A DNA stretch of 64,000 nucleotides from Cristatella mucedo (lineage: Eukaryota > Bryozoa > Phylactolaemata > Cristatellidae): assembly GCA_009760855.2 (NCBI GenBank), contig WPIO01000004.1, positions 938,501 through 1,002,500 on the forward strand, read 5' to 3'. Below are positions 56,698 to 64,000 of this stretch, in pieces. The notes beneath the pieces were generated by a model, which saw nothing but the letters and a program-made list of their open reading frames with translations, was not told where the DNA came from and ran no database searches. Both the position numbers and the translations under genes were made by a program. Every line of letters starts with the position of its first letter. The stretch's first letter is position 1.

Positions 56698-56872
56698 TAA
56701 ATACTAGCTGGTTGAACAGCATCTTGTGCATAACGGCAGAATAGCCTCTACGGCTATCACCGCCGCTTGCAGAGGCTTAAAGGATTGCCCACCGAAGGAT
56801 TCGAGCCCACAACCTCGGGACCGAGGTCGTGAAAAGCAACCGCCTTACCTAGTGTGCCGTCACGACCGTTGG
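56698..56872 (-). mobile_element. SINE-A, full length
   Basis: Complete from aatactagctggttgaacag to gtgtgccgtcacgacc, with the paired arm cctcgggaccgagg. Confidence 0.85.
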
Positions 56873-56889
56873 TTAGAAATTAAACCTCG

Positions 56890-56997
56890 GGCTAGTGCTG
56901 GTTTGGCCCTTTGGTTAAGGCGCTCAACCCCGACCAAGGTCTGGCCAAGGTCGAAGGCTAGACCAAGGTCGAAGGCTTGAACCCTGCGACATACATG

Positions 56998-57000
<3 letters not shown>
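56890..57000 (+). mobile_element. SINE-B head with triplicated arm
   Basis: tggccctttggttaaggcgc followed by three near-repeats of accaaggtcgaagg/accaaggtctggcc, then gcttgaaccctgcgaca. The L2-like tail is replaced by a microsatellite. Confidence 0.55.

Positions 57001-57048
<48 letters not shown>
57000..57048. repeat. (TA)n(GA)n microsatellite
   Basis: A TA run passing directly into a GA run. Confidence 0.95.
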
Positions 57049-57146
57049 CTGAAGAATGTACAGGTATATACGCAAAGCTCACCTGGACAAAAAGCAGACA
57101 TGTTTATAGCGGCGAAGGAAAAGCTGACCGGAACACGTGCGCGTCT

Positions 57147-57500
57147 TCAGCTGAGTCTTAAACGAAGCACGGTCGTTGTGGGTAGCGACCGCAGCCCAGA
57201 TGCGAGATCCAGACTATTGGTGCAAAGAGCTGAAGGTACGACCGCTAATTTAATTAATTTTAGTTGGAGGAACGACGTGGAACGACAAGAAACGTAGCAG
57301 TGCAGCGGGTGGTTCGAGAGCGCACTGGAGGGGCAGAGGTCAGATCTCACTGGCGAAGCTAGCGAGTGAACTGGCCTGTAATAAGCTAATCTGCAGAGCT
57401 TGAAATCGATTAAGTTCTTGATGGTGAGCCAGTGAAGCTCGGACAAACGTGAGTGACTCGATGCGACAGCTGCGACTGTGATGACCCGATCAGACGCCGA
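57147..57500 (-). mobile_element. L2/CR1-type LINE, C-terminal RT remnant
   Basis: The minus strand reads SRLSELHWLTIKNLIDFKLC and later TTTVLRLRLS, the order expected after the polymerase core. It differs from the main family here, so it may be a second subfamily. Confidence 0.55.
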
Positions 57501-57539
57501 GCTGCCACTGAGTATATGCAGTATATATAATATATGCAT

Positions 57540-57718
57540 TTTGCATGCTGACCCTGTGCATGTCACTCCTAACCATGTTATTCATTTTGTTTGTTTATCA
57601 AGCATGATTTTACTCACCATTTCAATTGAATTTCCCTTTGCAGCAAATGTAAAGCGCCTAGAGAGAGATTAAGTTCTCTGAGGGCGCTTTATCAAGTGCA
57701 TTATTATTCTTATTATTA
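57540..57718 (+). mobile_element. L2 3' UTR and tail
   Basis: One of the most complete tails: tgaccctgtgcatgtcactc, catgttattcattttg, accatttcaattgaatttcc, then the standard end and ATT-rich run. Confidence 0.8.
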
Positions 57719-57999
57719 TGCATCAGTTCAAGGGCGTCCTGAAGTCCCGGAGTCCTAAACTGGGCAGGAATTGCAATAATCAATAGCTGCGATGCCGCTA
57801 ATGAACGAACGAGTTTGTCTGTCATACTCTCATCCGAGTAGGTCCCGACTTTGGCTACGGTGCTCACTGTAAGTAGTCCGACCGGATCGCGGAAGAAATG
57901 TGCTCATCTCGTTCAAGTCTTTTTGGAACAGTCAGCCTAGAATACGGGCCGAAATCGCGAGAGAGATTTCCGGCCGAACAGATCTTGAGGGCTAGCTAG

Positions 58000-58337
58000 G
58001 CCTCGTTCAAGATTTTTGGATCGGATTGGCATAACTGAGACTGGACGAAAGTTAAATGCTCATGATTTGTGGTAGGCTTTTTAACGATTGGCCTGACCAT
58101 TTCGACGTTTTCAGAGGGAGAGGACTTCGCCATTGACAAGGCAAATATTAATGATATTGGCTGCTTCTGGAAACTACGCGTCTATCTACCTCAAAAGGAG
58201 AACTTTTGGAACCCATCCACAGAGGACTAGTGATCATTTTAGTTTTCGAATCGCATTTAGCGACGTGTTCAATGCCAAGACGTGAATGAAGGTTGAGAGA
58301 GAAAAAGCAGGATAATATATATATATATATTTATTTA

Positions 58338-58369
<32 letters not shown>

Positions 58370-59565
58370 TATTATATAATATATATATACGGTAATATTA
58401 CAGTTCGCATACGATTAGACGTGACCAAGGGGGCGACGATAAGGGTCAATTGAACACAATCGCGGAAGAAAATTCGATGAGGGGCGTCGCCTTTCATAGG
58501 TGTAGGGGCGGAAGGAATTACACGTGAAAGCATATGGGAGCACCTCAGATCTAATGGGTTTTCAAAGTTCCATTAAAATTACCTGTAGTGAGAAGTGAGT
58601 GTGATTCCTACTGCAAAGAAATGAAGAGCGAGAGAAGAAAGTCCAAGATGAAGGTGGGATTGCTTACCGATACACGACACATTATCGAAACCATCGGCAA
58701 CTTACCACTACTTAGACATAGAACTGGATCACTTGTGCTTTCGTGCAGTCGGACATGAGAACAGGATCACTTTTTCGTGGAATCTGCTTAAAGGCTGCTT
58801 TCAGCGTTTGCCCTTTGAAAGTGCGGTCCGACCACCCAATGACCGACTGCCTAAGACTCGGCTTTTTGTGAGCAGTATTGAGACGAGGCGGATTTGGCCG
58901 GAGCCCACGTGGGCGCCATGCGCGATCGCTTGTTCCTTAAGCAGAGGACGACCTAGGTTTTTCTTGCAGCCCCGTGTGTTAGAGAAATGGTAAGATGCTC
59001 TCACACTTCCTGCGCCAGGTAGCGGGATCGAGTACTGCAGCAGGCAATTTCTTGTTGCCGACTACAAGCCGGATCGATTGCACCAAAGGTAGTTACGTCG
59101 CTTTCAAAATGAGCCCGGAGAATCGACTGACTTTTGACTGCTACGTGCCTGCCATCCTTGCGGGGACTGTGTCAAGTATTCGCCACGTATTGAGATCGCG
59201 CTACTTTTATTTCTGGAACCAGTGCTGCAATGATTCTTTGAGAGTAAGTTGAATACTAAAGAATTGTTTTCACTCGTTTCTTCCACGTTTCATCCTCGTT
59301 CACGTTAGTGACTCGGCTCCTCGTTCCATCTTTTTTTCTACTTTTCTGAGCAGCTGTCGGCCGTCGTCACAGTTGTCATATGGTCGTCATGATTAGCATG
59401 CTGTCATCCCACAGCAACGGCTTTCAAGCTACACTTCACAATAATGCCTTCTATCTTGAGTGGACTACTGAATTAGTTTTGTCTGGGCTAACGAAAAAAG
59501 CTTTAAAGCTTCTGCAGCCGGCGATGAACGTGGCTGTAAGTTTAGCCTACATGGCTGTAAGTTTA
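58000..59565. other. No supported gene
   Basis: Contains the TA microsatellite at 58,317 and several 60-86 codon frames (for example 58,733-59,252) without homology or splice support. Confidence 0.4.
58317..58390. repeat. (TA)n microsatellite
   Basis: Interrupted TA repeats (tttatttaa and taatata interruptions). Confidence 0.95.
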
Positions 59566-59569
59566 GCTC

Positions 59570-60010
59570 TTTATGTCCAGCTATGTGACTCCTTTGCTGA
59601 ATGAGCTGCGGTGGCTCCCGTTAGACTTTGAGCAACAACAACTTGTCCGCTTGCAGCTCTAAGGACTCTGATCCGAAGGAGCAGACGCTCGACCCTCGGT
59701 TATGAACATCACATGTGGCCTTACAACATGCATGCAGGAACAGTGGGCTACGATGGTTGGCTCTGCTGGAAGCCGAATGCCCGTTGCAGAACTCTGCCTG
59801 GGCTCCAGTATTTCGGACCGGCCCACCTCATTCAATACTTGTTGTGTACCAATATTCGCTCCCAGGAAACTGCCAACTCCCTCAAATTGAATGGTGATAA
59901 GACCAACTTCCGGTGGTGCCGGCGACCTAGCGCCACCCTCGGAAACCGAAAAGCCCGACCTTTCAAGTTGGCTCGGTCACTGTATCCCTGCATAATACAA
60001 TCGCTGTAGC
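59570..60010 (+). mobile_element. L2-type LINE, scrambled RT fragments
   Basis: VTPLLNELRWLPLDFEQ (about 59,590) is the post-core region. LKLNGDKTNF (59,880-59,915) normally precedes it, so the pieces are out of order and come from rearrangement or two insertions. Confidence 0.5.
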
Positions 60011-60785
60011 AGCCAATCATTTCCGTGCAAGCTTCCCTTACCTACGCTTAGTTTGGGCAGTCCTGCATGGAGGAGCATCTGGAGGAGCATCTTTCGGGTC
60101 GAGCCGATGGCCGATCGGCGCGAAATGGTAGGCCAGACTTCCTCGGCGAACGTGCCTTCCACGAAAGCTGTTCAGTGCTTCAGGTGGGAGGGGGCAGGAA
60201 ATAGCAGGAAGACCTTTTGCTTTCCTTCGTGCACGGGCAATAGCCGACGCCGCAGCTTCCGGAAGTTTACTCCGCAGTTTACTAAACGCTGCACGCCCTC
60301 AACAAAGCTGTCGGTCCTCACAGAGGACATTGTGCGCAGCAGCGTGTGACAGCTAAGTTCCAGCGGCAGCACGAGAAACCAACAGCTGCTCACCGATGCT
60401 GAGAGAGAACGCTGGTTTTGCAAGTCGGCCGGCTACCGGCTGCCGTTGTCCAGCGTATACACAGCTACACGTCAGTTCCACGCAGGGTCGCAGCAAGACG
60501 CGTCGCGTCCTCCAACCACGCCGCCGCTCGCTCGCACCCGCCACACTGCCTGCCGCGAGCCGAGAAGCCGCGACGAGCAGTTGCTGCCGCCAGTCACGTG
60601 ACACGGCGGCTCGCAGCAGCCGAGTGCTCCCGGCTGGCTGCTGCAGCAGCCCAGCTTGGCCAGGCGTCAGCGGCCGAACGGCTAAGACCGCAGCGCGGCT
60701 CCCTCGACAGATAGCCTGCCCCGGGCCCACGCGCTCGTCCATATCCGCTTCTGCCTGCTTCGGCTATAGCGGGACAGTCGACGGC

Positions 60786-60940
60786 TCAGTGCTCCGCAGC
60801 CTCATCTGCTGCCGCAGCCTCGTCATCGGTGTCGTCAGTGGCTCGACGAGGCTTTTTCTTCTCCTTTTTCTTCTTTTTCTTTTCTGCACGGCGTCCTCGT
60901 CCTCCGTCGTCGTTGCCACCGCCAGCATCCGGCAGCTGGC
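60786..60940 (-). CDS. PINX1: PINX1-like B, last exon (lysine-rich tail)
   Basis: The acceptor gtgcgtgcgctgcag is followed in phase 1 by 50 codons ending at TGA 60,786. It includes RRAEKKKKKKEKKKPRRATD and an acidic Ala-rich end. Human PINX1 also ends in a lysine run (KKKKKK), so this copy has the more usual tail. It joins the exon at 63,351-63,645 in phase across a 2.4-kb intron. Confidence 0.75.
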
Positions 60941-61114
60941 CTGCAGCGCACGCACGAACGTGACGGCACGGCATGCACGCACGGCCGGCCAGCACAGCAT
61001 AACTGCTGCTGCGGTGCCTGAAGCTAGCAGGGTGGGGCAGAGGGCAGGAAATCGGGGGGGGGGGGGGAGAGGAGGGTAAATGGAGGCCAGAGCTGCAACG
61101 GCATCGGGATGAAG

Positions 61115-61240
61115 CTGTAATAATGATAATAATAATAATATTAATAGTAATAATGATAATATTATTACATTTGTATAGCGCCCTTAGAGAACTAAATCTC
61201 TTTCTGGGCACTCTGCAGATGCTGCATAGAAAGCGACACA
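61115..61240 (-). mobile_element. L2 3' tail in PINX1-like B intron
   Basis: An AAT-rich run, then tatagcgcccttagagaactaaatctctttctgggcac; same strand as the host gene. Confidence 0.7.
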
Positions 61241-61473
61241 CGACCAAGCAGAGCACTGACACGGCCATGCTACAAGGCATGCAATGCAAAGTGCTCTGCT
61301 ACGGAGTGGGGGGGGGGAAGGTCGACAAGAAAAAGTTCTGGAAAAAACGAATCTGCACGAAAAGCAGAGGCTGACCACAACGCTGAAGCTGACGTCTGCT
61401 GAGGTCTCGCAATAGGACTGCCAAGACAGCCGCCGGAATTTCAACAAGAAAAACACGGGCACAGCAAAGTAAG

Positions 61474-61692
<219 letters not shown>

Positions 61693-61964
61693 TAAAGCGG
61701 GTAAGACGAGCGACCGGGCTTAACCGAGCTGGACAAAATTCTCAATTGAAGGATGTCTGGCTAGGTTCAAAACCAAAGTATGGGGCTAGTCGTATTGATT
61801 TGAGTAAAACAAACTCTTCGGTAGGGAGTGACAGTGCTCGACCCTTCCAGAATAAATCAAGCAAAGAAATTAGATTGGCAGCCGAGTGCTCTCGGGACCT
61901 CGAACCTCTCCCGTTGGCTTTGGAAAAGCGAAAACATACCCACTCGCAAGACATTCGTGCTTAT

Positions 61965-62176
61965 GCGTGCTGACACTGTGCATGCTGCCACTAACCACAT
62001 CTGCATGCTGACCCTGTGCATGTCACCCCTAACCAAGTTATTCATTGTGTTTGCTTATCAAGCATGATATTACTTCCCCATTCAATTGTATTTCCCTTAG
62101 CAGCAAATGTAAAGCGCCTAAAGAGAGATTGAGTTCTATGAGGGCACTTTATCAAGTGCATTGTTATTATTATTCG
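61965..62176 (+). mobile_element. L2 3' UTR and tail
   Basis: It includes two copies of the gcatgctgacc/ctgtgcatgctgcc motif, caagttattcattgtgtttg, and the tail gagttctatgagggcacttt. Confidence 0.75.
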
Positions 62177-62284
62177 AAGTCCAACATCGCACGCACCACT
62201 CAGGCTTCATCAAGAAGGCCAGTCTTTGTGATCAGTCTTTCGTGTGCATGTACCTGCTTACACCGAGCCTGCGGATGTTACCAT

Positions 62285-62370
62285 AATTTGGTAATGCTGT
62301 CTATACAGCATATGTAAAGTGCCTAGAAAGAGAGGGTGCTATGCAAATATTATTATTATTATTATTAATG
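62285..62370 (+). mobile_element. L2 3' tail, deleted
   Basis: gtaaagtgcctagaaagaga joins ggtgctatgcaaatattatt directly, missing the central 15 or so bases of the tail. Confidence 0.6.
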
Positions 62371-62379
62371 TATGACGAA

Positions 62380-63190
62380 GAACATTATGCGGACCGGCGA
62401 GTACGGCTAAGGTGAAATACTTGAGAAAAAGCTGACCCAAATTACAACAAAATAAATTGCAAGGCCTTCACCAGAGCTGGCTGAACACTTGAGTGGCACA
62501 TACTGTAAGCCTTATCATCCATGCACCAGGCAGAAAAGTAGAGAAGTTTCTAGAAGGCATATTAGAACTGAAAAAATATACGATAAAAATAGTATATATT
62601 GATATAATATTGATATAATATCACGAATTGTTGTCACTGTAACAGACACACATACTACAACGTGGAGACCAAGATGATTTTCAAAAACTTCAACGGTCGG
62701 TCTGCCAACCACCCACCGCTGTAATGCCAACCGACTAACCGGAAAAGTGTGCTCGCTAGCCTTGCTGTTGTGACAGCCACGACAGCGATGCGGCTGCCGG
62801 CGTACGACTGCTTCCTACAGCAGCAGCAGCAGCAGACGCGAAGGAGTGAAGGCAACTGCTGTTGCATGCAACGCTTAGGTATTAGACGCCGCCAACGAAG
62901 CTAGCTTGACCAACAGCAGCTTGGGGGCTGCTCTCAAACCAGCACTCTAGGGAAGCAGCCGTGACTACCGGTTTCCTTCAGCCCCCACTCACTCACTCGC
63001 GCCTACCGGCATGCATGATCTCGAGGTCACGGCATTGAGCTGAACAGCCAGCAGCTCCCGGCCATGGGCTCGAGCTCAACCGTAGCCTGCTGTCACACAG
63101 AAGTGCTGTCATGGAAGGAGGCCGACGTCACAGCAACTCATTTGCCATAGTGGCAAGGGCGCATTGGCAGCTATCGGCGCACCTGCTGCC
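62380..63190. other. Intron of PINX1-like B, no other feature
   Basis: Contains a short CAG run (62,816-62,835). Nothing else is supported. Confidence 0.4.
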
Positions 63191-63300
63191 GGCGGCAATG
63201 AGGGACGTGTCTGCTCCTGGACTCGAACCCGTGACCCCTCCCCCCCCCGGGGTCGAGAAGTGCGACCCTGCCCCCTTACCGCTAGCGCCGAGTACCTTAC
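63190..63300 (-). mobile_element. tRNA-like SINE head, third family
   Basis: In sense orientation: tactcggcgctagcggtaag (A-box-like), a long GC-rich paired arm (gaccccgg...ggggtc) and cgggttcgagtcc (B box). It differs from SINE-A and SINE-B. It lies just inside the intron after the 63,351 donor. Confidence 0.5.
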
Positions 63301-63350
63301 GCCCGGGGCAGAGGAAGCACGGACGGCCTGGCAGGTCTGCATTGGCTCAC

Positions 63351-63645
63351 CGGTGCCGTCGTCGTCGTCGCCTGCTGCCGCCTCGACGTCACCGGCACCA
63401 TTGGCGGCGGGGCTTCGGTCGGTGTGGCGGCCACGGCTGCCATCGTCGCCGGCATCCTCCTCCTCGACGCCTCGCCTACGCTTGTTGCTTAGAGAAGCAG
63501 CAGCGAGTGCCTGCTTCCGGGCAGCCATCTTCTTCGCAAAGTAGTCTGCAACGTTCATGCTGCTGGCCACCATGTTGCCACCCTGAAAGTCGTCGTGGTC
63601 GGCACGGGTGGCTGCCACTGTTGGACTGTCTTCGTCCGAATTCAG
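63351..63645 (-). CDS. PINX1: PINX1-like B, penultimate exon
   Basis: The acceptor tttttttccgtcctcag opens a 295-base exon, phase 0 in and phase 1 out, the same phases as exon 5 of gene A. It encodes SSMNVADYFAKKMAARKQAL, nearly the same motif as gene A, plus a longer acidic/basic linker with NKRRRGVEEED. Donor GTGAGC. Upstream exons (G-patch and others) would lie beyond 64,000. Confidence 0.82.
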
Positions 63646-64000
63646 CTGAGGACGGAAAAAAACAGAAGGAATGTCTCGTGTCCCACAGGAAATGTGCACG
63701 GAAAATGTGCTCTCAGCAGCAAGCGACAGAGACCGGCGAACACTGCAGGCAGTTGAAGCGAAGGCCGTTCAAGGACAAACGAACCGGGTCAGCCGTAGAG
63801 ATACGGAGCCCACTGGGGAGACATTGCAGGCAACTACACTTGCTGGCCAAGTCACTCCTGAAGCACTGGGTCACTCACACTGCTTTGCCCACACGTGTTT
63901 ATTTAGACAGCTAATCAATCATCGAGGGGAGACCATCACGAGGTCATAACGATTTTTCAACGTGAATTTTCTTGCTGCTTCTTTGTCGACAAATTATTAC

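Noticed and set aside
58733-59252. Adjacent plus-strand frames of 86 and 85 codons
   Set aside because: No recognised family, no splice context, and an overlapping minus-strand frame of similar quality.
60353-60742. 129-codon minus-strand frame just after the PINX1-like B stop
   Set aside because: It is GC-rich with several open frames and lies in the expected 3' UTR. No splice or homology support.

Overview
The window is eukaryotic, almost certainly from an invertebrate animal. Its one confidently named gene is split by GT-AG introns, interspersed repeats fill most of the rest, and there is no operon structure. The repeats are L2/CR1-type LINE fragments with (ATT)n tails, tRNA-headed SINEs, a MITE, minisatellites and microsatellites. 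I cannot name the species.

Region by region. 1-7.26 kb: a head-to-tail array of a ~3.49 kb unit (two copies plus a truncated third). Each full unit carries a minus-strand exon for a small secreted acidic peptide, a conserved TATA-like element and the same LINE fragment. 7.3-18.4 kb: old repeats, a decayed member of a multicopy metazoan protein family (about 11.4 kb), a 19-bp minisatellite (12.0-12.3 kb) and a long decayed L2 element on the minus strand (13.4-16.3 kb). 18.4-22 kb: an AT-rich island with decayed coding-like stretches on both strands and four identical 160-bp tandem repeats. 22-31 kb: L2 elements on both strands, a second 19-bp minisatellite, and a CpG-rich block with three CACGTG boxes.

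31.4-46.7 kb holds the main gene, on the minus strand: a PINX1-like gene (G-patch nucleolar/telomerase-regulator family). Six exons join in perfect phase to encode 749 residues, with the last exon encoding a very long basic, low-complexity tail. Its introns hold SINEs, an L2 copy, a MITE with 81-bp inverted repeats and long microsatellites.

47-57 kb contains weaker minus-strand exon candidates that I do not recognise, including a phase-compatible pair (50,873-51,034 and 49,691-49,942) with a tandemly duplicated, decayed copy of the first. 60.8-63.6 kb holds the last two exons of a second PINX1-like gene on the same strand. Its intron phases match those of the first, but it has a short lysine-rich tail. 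The window therefore shows a tandem PINX1 duplication whose copies differ mainly in the C-terminal exon.

Open reading frames without splice, homology or duplication support were treated as chance or repeat-derived.
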